Positions 6,585 through 15,433 of a DNA stretch of 64,000 nt are shown here, one piece after another. The notes beneath the pieces were generated by a model. The model saw nothing but the letters and a program-made list of their open reading frames with translations, ran no database searches and had not been told where the DNA came from. The DNA comes from Phytoactinopolyspora halophila (GTDB lineage: Bacteria; Actinomycetota; Actinomycetes; Jiangellales; Jiangellaceae), in the NCBI RefSeq assembly GCF_003287285.1, contig NZ_QMIG01000009.1, positions 24,332 to 88,331 of the forward strand, in the 5' to 3' direction. Numbering within the stretch: position 1 is the stretch's first letter; every line of letters begins with the position of its first letter. A program made the position numbers and the translations under genes.

Positions 6585-8771
6585 TCAGGCTGCCCTCCTG
6601 TGGGTTGAATGTGCGTGAACGGTGGACGTGAGGGTGGATGCCGCGTTGCCCGCGTCGATGCCCTCCAGAACCAGATGTTCCGCGCCGACGTGCGTGGCGA
6701 GAGAGGAGGCGAGGCCGAGCCGGATCGGTCCGGTCTCGCAGTCGACGACGACGGACGTTCCGCGGACTCGTTGGAGCTCGCGGGCGAGCTTCGTGCCGGC
6801 GACACGCGAGCGCGGCAGCGCGTCCGTCCCGCTGGTCGCCCGGCCGTCGGTGACGATCACGAGCAGGGGGCGCCTGCGGGGATCGCGTACCGCCTCCAGG
6901 GCGACGACGCGGGCGGCCTCGCCGAGACCCTCGGCCAGCGGAGTCCGGCCGCCCGTGGGTAACGATTCGAGCCGGGCTGCGGCGGCCTCGACGCTGGACG
7001 TCGGGGGGAGGGCGAGGCTGGCCTCTTGTCCCCGGAACGTCACCAGGCCGACCTTGTCTCGCCGCTGGTAGGCGTCGAGGAGGAGCGACAGGATCGCGGT
7101 CTTGACGTCGCGCATCCGCTGGCGTGCTCCCATCGACCCGGAGGCGTCGACGCAGAACAGCACGAGATTGCCCTCGCGGCCTTCGCGTACCGCCAGGCGC
7201 AGGTCCTCGCGCCGGAGGTGAACGGCGGGCGATGACCCGGCGGTCCCGGGCGAAGGGAAACGGAGGGCGTCATCTGCCGATGCGCGACGATACGGCTGAT
7301 GCGGCGCGGCAGCGATGAGCGTCGCGACCAGATGCGGGCTGGACGAGCCGCCGTCGTCGCCGTTGCCGGGCCCGCGTGCACCGATCGTCCGGCCGCTGGT
7401 GGTGATCGCGCGCGAGCGGCGGCCCGCGGCCCCCGCCCCCTGCCCGGCGACGGTCAGCAGCCGGGCCCGGAACGGGGTCCCGGCCTCCTGCACGGTGCCG
7501 TTGCCGGCTGGCGTCGACGACGAGCTGGCGGTGCGCTGGTTCCCGATCGAGTCGTGTTGCCGATCGGGACCGTCGTCCGTGGTGTCGCCACCGGTACCGG
7601 GTCCGGGCTGGCTGTCGGGTTCGCTCTCGGGCTGTGCGCCTTCGGGACCGCCCTCGGGCGGTGGATCACCGTTTCCGGAGCCGCCCGGGCCCGGGTCGTC
7701 GCCACCGGGATCGTCGGGACCGGAACCATCTGGATCGGGATCGTCGGGCCCCGGGTCGGGGCCGGAATCGCGTAGTACCTCGTCGAGCTGCTCGTCGTCG
7801 ATACCGGGCGCGTCGAACGGGTTGCGCCGGCGCCGATGGGGAAGGGCCAGCCGGGCGGCGGCGCGAACGTCCTCGGTCTCGACGACGGTGCGCCCGGCCC
7901 AGGCGGCGTGTGCGATGGCCGTCTGGGCCGTCACCAGATCGGCACGCAGCCCGTCGACCTCGAAGGCCGCGCACACCTCGGTGATCTGCCGCAACGCGGC
8001 CTCGGTGAGCATGACGTCACCCAGCCGTTCCCGTGCCGCGGCGATCCGCCGGGAGAGCTCCTGCTCCGCCTCGGCGTACCGGGCGGCGAACGATGCCGGG
8101 TCGGACTCGTAGGCGAGCCGCGCCTGGACGACCTCGGCCCGCAGCTCCGGATCGCGCGATGCGGTGACCTCGACGGTCAGGCCGAACCGGTCGAGCAGTT
8201 GGGGTCGCAGTTCGCCTTCCTCCGGGTTCATGGTTCCCACGAGGACGAATCGGGCGGCGTGGGAGACGGAGACGTGTTCGCGTTCCACCTTGACCTGGCC
8301 CATCGCGGCGGCGTCCAGCAGCACGTCCACGAGGTGATCGTGCAGCAGGTTGACCTCGTCGACGTAGAGGATTCCGCGATGCGCGCCCGCGAGAAGTCCG
8401 GGTTCGTACGCCGTGACGCCCTCGCTGAGCGCGCGTTCCAGCTGGATTGACCCGAGGACCCGGTCTTCCGAGGCGCCCACCGGGAGCTCCACGAGGCGGG
8501 CCGGGCGGTTGAGCACGTCGTCGGCGTCGGAATGCGGGCCGTCCGGGCACTCGGGATCGGGATCCTTCGGTGCGCAGGAGAACCGGCACCCGGCGACGAC
8601 GTCGACGGGCGGCAGCAGGTCGGCGAGCGCGCGGACCATCGTCGACTTGGCCGTGCCCTTCTCTCCGCGCACCAGCACCCCGCCGGTGGCGGGAGAGACG
8701 GCAGACAGGATCAGCGCCAATCGCAGATCGTCCATGCCGACGACGGCGGTGAACGGGTATCCGTATCTCAT
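6585..8771 (-). CDS. ChlI-ChlD fusion, putative ATPase subunit of the CobN cobaltochelatase
   Basis: The 728-residue protein joins a magnesium-chelatase I-type AAA+ ATPase (about residues 1-340; Walker A GEKGTAKST at 36-44, Walker B ILYVDEVNLL) to a D-type half. Between them lies a long Asp/Pro/Gly-rich linker (about 350-440) typical of chelatase D subunits. The C-terminal von Willebrand A domain has a MIDAS motif DASGSM near residue 542. In actinobacteria lacking the CobS/CobT chelatase subunits, this fusion accompanies CobN, and cobN lies in this window, so I infer it drives cobalt insertion into hydrogenobyrinate diamide. The ATG overlaps the preceding stop (ATGA), and cobO follows after one base. 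Confidence 0.88.
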   Translation of the reverse strand: MRYGYPFTAVVGMDDLRLALILSAVSPATGGVLVRGEKGTAKSTMVRALADLLPPVDVVAGCRFSCAPKDPDPECPDGPHSDADDVLNRPARLVELPVGASEDRVLGSIQLERALSEGVTAYEPGLLAGAHRGILYVDEVNLLHDHLVDVLLDAAAMGQVKVEREHVSVSHAARFVLVGTMNPEEGELRPQLLDRFGLTVEVTASRDPELRAEVVQARLAYESDPASFAARYAEAEQELSRRIAAARERLGDVMLTEAALRQITEVCAAFEVDGLRADLVTAQTAIAHAAWAGRTVVETEDVRAAARLALPHRRRRNPFDAPGIDDEQLDEVLRDSGPDPGPDDPDPDGSGPDDPGGDDPGPGGSGNGDPPPEGGPEGAQPESEPDSQPGPGTGGDTTDDGPDRQHDSIGNQRTASSSSTPAGNGTVQEAGTPFRARLLTVAGQGAGAAGRRSRAITTSGRTIGARGPGNGDDGGSSSPHLVATLIAAAPHQPYRRASADDALRFPSPGTAGSSPAVHLRREDLRLAVREGREGNLVLFCVDASGSMGARQRMRDVKTAILSLLLDAYQRRDKVGLVTFRGQEASLALPPTSSVEAAAARLESLPTGGRTPLAEGLGEAARVVALEAVRDPRRRPLLVIVTDGRATSGTDALPRSRVAGTKLARELQRVRGTSVVVDCETGPIRLGLASSLATHVGAEHLVLEGIDAGNAASTLTSTVHAHSTHRRAA

Positions 8772-9568
8772 GTGTTCTCCGTAGTGGACGTGTTGCCAGG
8801 TGCGCCGGTGGCGCGGCCAGGGGCGGGCGAGGCGATGGTCCGCGGAACGCGCAACTCCTCGACGACGCGGCCTTCGTGCAGGTGCTCCTCGACGATGCGG
8901 GCGGTGTCCTCGGGATCGACGGACGTGTACCAGACGTCGTCGGGCTGGACGACGACGATCGGACCGAGGTTGCACGGCACGAGGCATCCGGTATTGGTGA
9001 TCAGGACGTCCTCGTGGCCGACCGGCCCCTCCTGCAGCCGACTTCCGAGTGCCCGAGCGACGGCAGGAGCGCCGTGCGACGAGCAGCGTGGTCCCCGGCA
9101 CACCAGGACGTGATAGCGGTGGGCGCCGATCTGTGACCAGTTCGCGCTCCGGTACGCCTCGGGTGATTCCGACACCGGGCGACTCGGCTCGTTCGTGACC
9201 GAGCGCAGTGCGTCTACCAGGGCGTCGCTCCCGCCCACGGCGCGAGCGAGGCCGATCCGTGGCAGGGGGACGGGCCCGTCTATCCGTTCCTCGCGGCGCC
9301 GTTGCATCCAGTGCGCCGCGGCTTTGGCCACCCACGTCTCCACGTACCGGTCCCGGGGGACCTGGACGGGGAGGATCAGCACGTCCCTGGAGCCGTCGTC
9401 CGCGCACGCGTCGAGGGCGTCGTGGACCGAGCGCTCGCCGTGGTCCAGCATCGCCGCCCGCACCGGCGCGCCCGCGCGGTCGGCCAACCGTTGGGCAAGG
9501 TCACCGAGCGCGCGATCGGCCGTCGGCGCTCCGAGTGCGCGCCCCACGAGAACAATCTGGCGATTCAT
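8768..9568 (-). CDS. CbiX-like domain fused to a thioredoxin-like [2Fe-2S] ferredoxin
   Basis: The 266-residue protein starts with a chelatase-like half (about residues 1-110: IVLVGRALGAPTADRAL, ML-HGERSVHDAL, VLILPVQVPRDRYVETWVAKAAAHW) resembling CbiX/CbiK. The second half (about 150-235) has the spacing of a thioredoxin-fold [2Fe-2S] ferredoxin: CRGPRCSSHGA and NTGCLVPCNLGP, giving four cysteines. Cobalt insertion here is expected from CobN-ChlID, so this protein may instead supply electrons, for example for corrin cobalt reduction before CobO acts; that role is inference. It overlaps neighbours on both sides by ATGA junctions. Confidence 0.78.
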   Translation of the reverse strand: MNRQIVLVGRALGAPTADRALGDLAQRLADRAGAPVRAAMLDHGERSVHDALDACADDGSRDVLILPVQVPRDRYVETWVAKAAAHWMQRRREERIDGPVPLPRIGLARAVGGSDALVDALRSVTNEPSRPVSESPEAYRSANWSQIGAHRYHVLVCRGPRCSSHGAPAVARALGSRLQEGPVGHEDVLITNTGCLVPCNLGPIVVVQPDDVWYTSVDPEDTARIVEEHLHEGRVVEELRVPRTIASPAPGRATGAPGNTSTTENT

Positions 9569-10488
9569 GACCTCCCCCTCGCGACCGTTTCCGGTGTAGC
9601 GCTCGCCCCGGGTATCCAGGGTTCCGCAGTGTCCGGCAACACCTCGTCGGGTGGGTGGAAGGTCAGGAGTGGCCGGCCGGTGCGGGGATGTACCCCGACG
9701 TCCGCGTCGACCTCGTAGACGTCGCGCAGCAGCTGCGGCGTCAGGACCTCGTGTGGCGTGCCGCTGGCTCGCACGCGTCCGCGATCCAGAACGACGAGAT
9801 GGTCACAGAACGTGGCGGCGAGGTTGAGGTCGTGCAGTGCAGCGAACGTGGTGAGACCGGAACGGCGTACCAACGACATGAGCGACAGGGCGTGGGCGAT
9901 GTCGAGATGGTTCGTCGGCTCATCCAGGACCAGCAGGGCGGGCTGCTGGGTGAACGCCCGGGCCAGGTGGACCCGTTGCTTCTCGCCACCCGAGAGCGTG
10001 CTCCAGCGGCGTTCGGCGAAGTCCAGCATGTCGACCTGTGCGAGTGCCTGCCGGGCGAGCGCGCGGTCGTCGCTCGAATCGCCCTGCAATGCCGACCGGT
10101 ACGGGGTGCGGCCGAGAAGGACGACGTCGAGCACGGTCACGTCGTGATCGGTGCCGGCGTGCTGTTCGACGACGGCCAGCCGCTGGGCGAGGTCGCGGCG
10201 GCGCAGCCGGGCGAGGTCGACGCCGTCGAGGTGGACGACGCCGCGATCCGGTGCTGCCAGGCGGGCAACGGCGCGCAGCAGGGTGGTCTTGCCGGATCCG
10301 TTCGGGCCGAGCAATCCGGTGATCTTCGTCGCCGGTGCGGTGAGCTCGATGCCGTCGACGATGACGGTCCCCTTGACCGACCAGCTGACGTCGTGGACGT
10401 CGAGTCCGTGCCGGATGGGCGAGTGCCCGGCCCGAGCTGGGGTATGGCCGGCGTCGCGAGATCCGGCGTCGTGCGGCGTGCTCGTCAT
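9565..10488 (-). CDS. ABC transporter ATPase, corrinoid/siderophore family
   Basis: The 307-residue ATPase has Walker A GPNGSGKTT, signature LSGGEKQR, Walker B LLVLDEPTNHLD and the switch His in ALHDLNLA, as in BtuD/FecE/HmuV. It energises the adjacent FecCD-type permease. A 25-residue unusual N-terminal extension (Ser/His/Arg-rich) precedes the first strand; the start ATG 10488 is fixed by the ATGA overlap with the permease stop. The C-terminal 45 residues after the core are longer than usual. Position after a cobalamin riboswitch indicates that the substrate is probably a corrinoid or cobalt complex rather than iron. Confidence 0.9.
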   Translation of the reverse strand: MTSTPHDAGSRDAGHTPARAGHSPIRHGLDVHDVSWSVKGTVIVDGIELTAPATKITGLLGPNGSGKTTLLRAVARLAAPDRGVVHLDGVDLARLRRRDLAQRLAVVEQHAGTDHDVTVLDVVLLGRTPYRSALQGDSSDDRALARQALAQVDMLDFAERRWSTLSGGEKQRVHLARAFTQQPALLVLDEPTNHLDIAHALSLMSLVRRSGLTTFAALHDLNLAATFCDHLVVLDRGRVRASGTPHEVLTPQLLRDVYEVDADVGVHPRTGRPLLTFHPPDEVLPDTAEPWIPGASATPETVARGRS

Positions 10489-11627
10489 GCTCTCACCTGC
10501 CGTTTGCGCAGGATCCAGATGAACGCGGGGACGCCGAGCATCGCGGTGACCACGCCGACCGGCAGCTCGCGCGGGTCGAACACGGTGCGTGCCACGGTGT
10601 CCACCCACAACAAGAACATCCCGCCAAGAAGGGTCGACAGGGGAAGGACGATCCGGTGGTCCGGGCCCACGAGGAACCGGACGGCATGCGGGAGCAGCAG
10701 CCCGACGAAGCCGATCGCCCCGCTGACGGCTACGAGCACGCCGGTGAGCAGGGCGCAGGTGACCAGCAGCACCCACCGGACGCGGTTGACGTCCACACCC
10801 AGCGACGCGGCGGCGTCCTCCCCGAACGTGAACGCGTTCAGCGATCGGGCGTGCCAGAGAAACAGCAGCAAGGCGACGACGAGGATCACCGCGGCGATGC
10901 GCATCGACGACCACCGGGAGGCCGCCAGCGAACCGGAGAGCCAGAACTGCACGTCCTGGGTGGCGTGCGGGTCAGCAACCCACAGGATAACGAACGAGGT
11001 CACCGCCCCGCAGAACTGCCCGATCGCGATGCCGGCCAGGATCATCCGGACCGGAGTCAACGTTCCCGATCGCTGCCCGATCATGAGTACCAGGAGGAAC
11101 GCTGCCAAGGCACCGGCGAACGCGCCGGCGGATACGCCGACGAGGCCGGACCCGAGGCCGGCGACGATGACGAGCACGGCTCCCAGTGACGCTCCCGAGG
11201 AGATGCCCAGGAGATACGGATCGGCCATCGGGTTGCGTGTCAACGTCTGCATGATCGCGCCGACGATGGCCAGACCGGCGCCGACGACCACGGCGTTCAG
11301 CGCCCGGGGTAACCGCATTTCCCAGATGACCTCCGCGTGGATCTGGCTGGGATGCCGGGCGCCGAGTCCGAGAGCGTCGACCTGGAGGGCGGCCAGCCCC
11401 AGCCGGTCGCTCATGACGGTCCAGGACTCGCGGATCGAGATGTCGGCCTGCCCGATGGTGACCGCGACCAGGACCGAGCCGACCAGGAGAGCTGTCGCCA
11501 GGACCACGATCCCGCCGGCCCCGATGCTCCGCCAGGACGGCCGGTGCGATTCCTGCGGTACGGCTCCGTCCTCGCCCTGGTGCGTGGAACGTGGCGGCGG
11601 GGATTCGGTGACGGGCGGGCCACTCAT
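10485..11627 (-). CDS. FecCD/BtuC-type ABC permease
   Basis: The 380-residue permease has about nine to ten membrane segments, the family motif MRLPRALNAVVVGAGLAIVG and the ATPase-contact loop TRNPMADPYLLGISSGA. FecCD proteins work as homodimers and carry vitamin B12, haem or ferric siderophores. A cytoplasmic N-terminus of about 35 polar residues is longer than usual. It overlaps the genes on both sides by ATGA junctions, so binding proteins, permease and ATPase form one tightly coupled unit. Confidence 0.92.
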   Translation of the reverse strand: MSGPPVTESPPPRSTHQGEDGAVPQESHRPSWRSIGAGGIVVLATALLVGSVLVAVTIGQADISIRESWTVMSDRLGLAALQVDALGLGARHPSQIHAEVIWEMRLPRALNAVVVGAGLAIVGAIMQTLTRNPMADPYLLGISSGASLGAVLVIVAGLGSGLVGVSAGAFAGALAAFLLVLMIGQRSGTLTPVRMILAGIAIGQFCGAVTSFVILWVADPHATQDVQFWLSGSLAASRWSSMRIAAVILVVALLLFLWHARSLNAFTFGEDAAASLGVDVNRVRWVLLVTCALLTGVLVAVSGAIGFVGLLLPHAVRFLVGPDHRIVLPLSTLLGGMFLLWVDTVARTVFDPRELPVGVVTAMLGVPAFIWILRKRQVRA

Positions 11628-12712
11628 GATACGTCCAGGTTCCTGGCCGCCTCGGCCAGGACGCCGATCGTGGCGACCGTCTGGATGCCCGGTGTTGTCC
11701 GGGCGAACGGCAGCGTGACGATCGCGTCCTCCTGAACCGCCCGCAACTGGCTCAGGGCGGGATCCGACGTCAGGAAGTCGAGCTTGGTGTCGATGTCACC
11801 GTCGCCGAAGTCGGCGATGACGATCATGTCCGGATCCCGCTCGATGACTTGCTCCCAGCTCGCGTCCGCCCAGTGGCCCGGGATGTCGTCGAAGATATTC
11901 GCGAAGCCGAGCGACTCGATGATCATTCCGGGCGCGCCGCAGCAGGCGCCGACGAAGGGCGCGTCGGTCTTCATGTCCCACCAGAAGACCGACATCGGGG
12001 GAAGATCGTCGAGCGAGGCCAGCGTGTCCTCGTAGGTCTTTCGCTGCTGCTCGATGAGCGCGGCCGCCCGGTCCTCCACTCCGAAGATGGTGCCGATCTC
12101 TTCGATCTCGGCCCAGATCTCCTCGATGCTCATCGGCTCGCTCTCGTCCCGATCCGGGCACCGGCCGTGCGAGAGGAACGTGGGGATGCCGAGGTCACGG
12201 AACGTGTCCCGGCTGGCCACGCCCTCGTCGTCCTCGCGGTAGGCACTCGGGTAGGCGGCGTAGACGAAGTCGGGTTCGAGGTCGAACAGGGTTTCAGCGC
12301 TCGGATACCCGCTCTCCACCATGATGTCGAGCTGCTCGAACGAGTCGGCTACTTCGGGCGCCACGTGCTCGTCGGGCTCGCCTGCCGCCGCAGCAATGCG
12401 GTCTTGCAGGCCGAGGGCGAGCAGGATCTCGGTGGCTGGCTTGTTGAGCGGGACGACCCGCTCGGGCGGGCGTTCGATGGTGATCTCGACACCGCAATTG
12501 TCGATGGTGAGCGGGGTGTTGCTGCCACTCAGCGGCGTCGTGTCCCCTTCTTGTGGCTGCTCGACCGCGCCATTCTGGGTGGCACCGGAGCTACTTTCAC
12601 TTCCGGCGCAGGCGCTCGCCACGGCGGCGGCCAGCAGGAGGCTGCCGACGAGGACCGGATGTCGCGGGCGAGGAGCGGAAGCGCCGGTGCGGAGGGTGCG
12701 GTTCGTGCTCAA
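11624..12712 (-). CDS. BtuF/FepB-like substrate-binding lipoprotein, second of a tandem pair
   Basis: The start is a TTG at 12712 overlapping the stop of the upstream paralogue (TTGA). The 362-residue product has a signal peptide with lipobox VASAC, then a disordered Ser/Gln/Glu-rich linker, and a TroA-superfamily binding domain: PLTIDNCGVEI, RVVPLNKPATEILLALGLQDR, and DPDMIVIADF near the end. A CC motif occurs in VGACCGAPGMIIESLG, at the same place in the paralogue. Such lipoproteins deliver ligand to a FecCD permease; the riboswitch upstream suggests a corrinoid or its precursor. An upstream longer frame to 13063 is antisense coincidence within the paralogue's region. Confidence 0.88.
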   Translation of the reverse strand: MSTNRTLRTGASAPRPRHPVLVGSLLLAAAVASACAGSESSSGATQNGAVEQPQEGDTTPLSGSNTPLTIDNCGVEITIERPPERVVPLNKPATEILLALGLQDRIAAAAGEPDEHVAPEVADSFEQLDIMVESGYPSAETLFDLEPDFVYAAYPSAYREDDEGVASRDTFRDLGIPTFLSHGRCPDRDESEPMSIEEIWAEIEEIGTIFGVEDRAAALIEQQRKTYEDTLASLDDLPPMSVFWWDMKTDAPFVGACCGAPGMIIESLGFANIFDDIPGHWADASWEQVIERDPDMIVIADFGDGDIDTKLDFLTSDPALSQLRAVQEDAIVTLPFARTTPGIQTVATIGVLAEAARNLDVS

Positions 12713-13746
12713 CGCAGCACCTCCAGCTCCTCCGCGAGGTCCACGATCGCGCCCGCGTTGCGCACGCCGGGGGTGGTGGCGGAGAACGGGACCTCGACGA
12801 ACCGTTGCTCCCGCACGGCTGGCAGCTCGCTCACGGCGGGCGTCGACGCGATGACGTCGCGTTTCTCGTCCGCCGGACTCCACTCGGCATCGATCAGGAC
12901 GATCACATCCGGGTCGCGTTCGACAACCTGCTCCCAGCTGACGTCGGTCCAGCTGCCGTCGATGTCGCCGAAGACGTTCTCGGCGCCGGCGGCGTCCATC
13001 ATCATTCCCGGCGCGCCGCAGCACGCGCCGACGCGGGGTGCGTCGGAACCGCCGTCCCACCACATCACCGTGGGCGGCGGACGGCCGTCGTCCGTGGGTA
13101 CGGCAGCCTTGAGCGCGTCCTCCTGCTCGGCAATGAGCTCATCGGCCCTCTCCGAGACGCCGAAGATGGTGCCGATCTCCCGGATCTCCTGCCACACGAG
13201 CTCGATGTCGAGCGGCTCGTCACTCGGCGTCTCCGGGCAGGCGCTCGGAGACAGGTAGCTCAGGATGCCCAGCTCGGCCAGCTCCGACCGATCACCCGCG
13301 TGCTCCGGGTCGAACGCGCTCGAATACGCGGCATACACCGCATCCGGCTCGGCGTCGAGAAGGGTCTCGGTGGACGGGTACTCGTCCGCGAGGACGGGAA
13401 CGGACGCGTACGCGTCGGCGTACTCCGGCAGGATCTCGTCATCCAGGTACGCCGTCCCGACCAGACGATCTTCGAGCCCCAGGGCGAGCATCACTTCCGT
13501 CGCCGCCTGGTTCATGGTGACGACCCGTTCCGGAGCACCATCGAGCGGAACGTCGACGCCGCAGTTGTCGATCGTGTCGGTATCGGCGTCGCCGGGAGTT
13601 GAGCCGTCGTCGTCGGACGCCGTCGCGCTCTCCGTCGAACTGTGGGCGCCGCCGCAACTTGCGAGCAGAACGGCGCCGCACGCGAGGCCGATCACGCGAA
13701 ATGTTCGAGAGAACCGGAAACGGGGGGCACGTGCAGATACGGCCAT
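12709..13746 (-). CDS. BtuF/FepB-like substrate-binding lipoprotein, first of a tandem pair
   Basis: The 345-residue lipoprotein starts directly downstream of riboswitch 1. Lipobox LLASC is at about residues 26-30, followed by an acidic linker and the TroA-type domain (TIDNCGVDVPLDGAPERVV, MNQAATEVMLALGLEDR, DPDVIVLIDAEW). It shares with its neighbour the TIDNCGV block, the EIREIGTIFGV helix, a WWD strand and the RVGACCGAPGM loop, so the pair arose by duplication. One ATPase and one permease serve both, implying two related ligands or two affinities. Ligand identity is inferred only from the riboswitch and neighbours. Confidence 0.9.
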   Translation of the reverse strand: MAVSARAPRFRFSRTFRVIGLACGAVLLASCGGAHSSTESATASDDDGSTPGDADTDTIDNCGVDVPLDGAPERVVTMNQAATEVMLALGLEDRLVGTAYLDDEILPEYADAYASVPVLADEYPSTETLLDAEPDAVYAAYSSAFDPEHAGDRSELAELGILSYLSPSACPETPSDEPLDIELVWQEIREIGTIFGVSERADELIAEQEDALKAAVPTDDGRPPPTVMWWDGGSDAPRVGACCGAPGMMMDAAGAENVFGDIDGSWTDVSWEQVVERDPDVIVLIDAEWSPADEKRDVIASTPAVSELPAVREQRFVEVPFSATTPGVRNAGAIVDLAEELEVLR

Positions 13747-13782
13747 GGGGACCGCCTTCCATCACCTCGTGGAATCGGACTA

Positions 13783-13945
13783 TCCAGTGCCGTGGCCGGT
13801 CTCCTGGCTAACGGGTCTACACCCTCCGGCTTGCCTTCCCAGACAGCGCGCTGTCCAGTGGCTCTCCTGTGCAGGAGATGAGGCCGGGAGCTTCCCGATC
13901 ACAGTGGCGAGGGCCGCTCCGGCATTGCACCGGATTCCCGTACAC
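13783..13945 (-). ncRNA. Cobalamin riboswitch 1, upstream of the corrinoid transport/cob operon
   Basis: On the minus strand the conserved cobalamin-riboswitch blocks occur in order: GGGAATCCGGTGC, CCGGAGCGGCCCTCGCCACTG (13901-13909 is the CGCCACTGT), the B12 box AGCCACTGG (13855-13863), CTGGGAAGGC and AGCCAGGAGACCGGC. Downstream, a small hairpin at 13757-13774 (TTCCA/TGGAA) has its 3-prime arm next to the GGAAGG ribosome-binding site of the first binding-protein gene, so translational control is likely. The eight overlapping genes from 13746 down to cobC would be repressed when adenosylcobalamin is plentiful. The element begins only 16 bases after the cobB stop codon. Confidence 0.93.
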
Positions 13946-13961
13946 CACGGCGGCTCATACT

Positions 13962-15404
13962 CTACCGGTGCCGGGCGGCCGCGGCGAACCGGCGGGCCAT
14001 GTGGGGGTGTCCGGCCCAGTGGACGTGCAGGTACGACGCGTGAACGCGGCTGGTCGCGAACCCTTCGGCGTGGCCGTCCCACTGCCAGGCCGCCGGGTCA
14101 CCATGGCCCGGCGTGACCCGGGTGCGGTGGAACTCGTGCGCGGTGACCTGCTGGCTCGCTGGTGCGAGCAGGTTGTCGGTGGCGGCGACGGCGCTGCGAT
14201 ACCCGAGCGTGCGCCGTTCTGTCATCTGTGCCGACGCGTCGAGCACGCCAGCCATCGGTAGCCCGTCGAGCTCCCGGCACAGGTAGGTGAGCCCGGCACA
14301 CTCGGCGACGACGGGGCCGGTTCGCGCGATTTCCGCGACGGCCGTGCGCAGCGGCTCGTTGGCACTCAGCAGCTCGGCATGGACCTCCGGAAATCCGCCG
14401 CCGAAGTACAACCCGGAACATCCGGCAGGTAGCGCGTCGTCGGTGAGGGGATCGAGGTCGACGACGTCGATCCCTGCGGCGTCGAGCAGTTCCATGTTCT
14501 CGGCGTAGCGGAAGGTGAAAGCGGGCCCGGCCGCGGCAGCGATCACGGGGCGGGCTCGCCGATCACCGGTGGTGAGCCCGTCGGAGCGGTGCCCGCGATC
14601 ATCAGAGACGGTTCCCGCGTCGTCGCCGTTCGAAGCGGCGATCTCGGCGCGCGGATCCCATGCCGATCCCGCGAGTGCCGGCGCGGTGCGGGCGGCCTGG
14701 ACGACGGCGTCGAGGTCGATGCCGCGGCCGATCCGCTCGCGCAGGGCGTCGAGCACGCGCCCGGATTCCGGCTCCCTCTCCGCCACGGGGACCAGGCCCA
14801 GGTGCCGGCTGGGCACCTCGAGATCGTCGGACCTGTACAGCACGCCGAGAACCGGGATGCCGATCCCGTCGAGGGCGGCCCGCAGCTCCGTCTCGTGGCG
14901 TTCGGAGCCAACCTTGTTCAGGATCACCCCGGCCAGCGACACTCGCGTGTCGTAGGTGGCGAATCCGTGCACCATGGCGGCGATGCTGCGCGAGATCGCG
15001 CGGGCGTCGACGACCAGGACGACGGGCGTGTGGGTGATCGTGGCCACGTGGGCGGTCGAGGCGAATCCGTCGGTGCCAAGCGCGCCGTCGAACAAGCCCA
15101 TGACCCCTTCGATGATGGCGACGTCGGCAGGGCGCGATCCCGCCTGGGCGCCGTGCAGGAGCAGTGGAACGAGACGTTCCTCACCGTGCAGGTGCGGATC
15201 GAGATTCCGCCCGGCCCGGCCCGTGGCGAGTGCGTGGTAGCTCGGGTCGATGTAGTCGGGACCGACCTTGTGCCCGGAGATTTCGAGGCCACGGTGCCGA
15301 AGAGCCGCCATCAGACCGGTGGCGATAGTGGTCTTGCCGTGCCCGGATGCGGGCGCCGCGATGGCGAGCCGGGGAAGTGCCGCCTCCTGTCGAGTGAGGG
15401 CCAT
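13962..15404 (-). CDS. cobB: Hydrogenobyrinic acid a,c-diamide synthase
   Basis: The 480-residue amidase uses glutamine and ATP to amidate the a and c side chains of the corrin. The N-terminal half is a dethiobiotin-synthetase-like P-loop domain (APASGHGKTTIATGL, HKVGPDYIDPSYH, EGVMGLFDG). The C-terminal half is a class I glutamine amidotransferase with nucleophile Cys in VAECAGL and the catalytic His region SYLHVHW. A 30-residue low-complexity insert (about 255-285) separates them. It is divergent from cobL with only 29 bases between the starts, and lies upstream of riboswitch 1 on the same strand. Confidence 0.95.
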   Translation of the reverse strand: MALTRQEAALPRLAIAAPASGHGKTTIATGLMAALRHRGLEISGHKVGPDYIDPSYHALATGRAGRNLDPHLHGEERLVPLLLHGAQAGSRPADVAIIEGVMGLFDGALGTDGFASTAHVATITHTPVVLVVDARAISRSIAAMVHGFATYDTRVSLAGVILNKVGSERHETELRAALDGIGIPVLGVLYRSDDLEVPSRHLGLVPVAEREPESGRVLDALRERIGRGIDLDAVVQAARTAPALAGSAWDPRAEIAASNGDDAGTVSDDRGHRSDGLTTGDRRARPVIAAAAGPAFTFRYAENMELLDAAGIDVVDLDPLTDDALPAGCSGLYFGGGFPEVHAELLSANEPLRTAVAEIARTGPVVAECAGLTYLCRELDGLPMAGVLDASAQMTERRTLGYRSAVAATDNLLAPASQQVTAHEFHRTRVTPGHGDPAAWQWDGHAEGFATSRVHASYLHVHWAGHPHMARRFAAAARHR

Positions 15405-15433
15405 ACCGTTCAGTCTGCCGGACGCAAGCTACC

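Noticed and set aside
9655..11718. A 687-codon open frame on the plus strand across the ABC transporter genes
   Set aside because: It lies opposite ATPase and permease genes with clear motifs, and its own translation is low-complexity with no family features. Long antisense frames are expected in GC-rich DNA.
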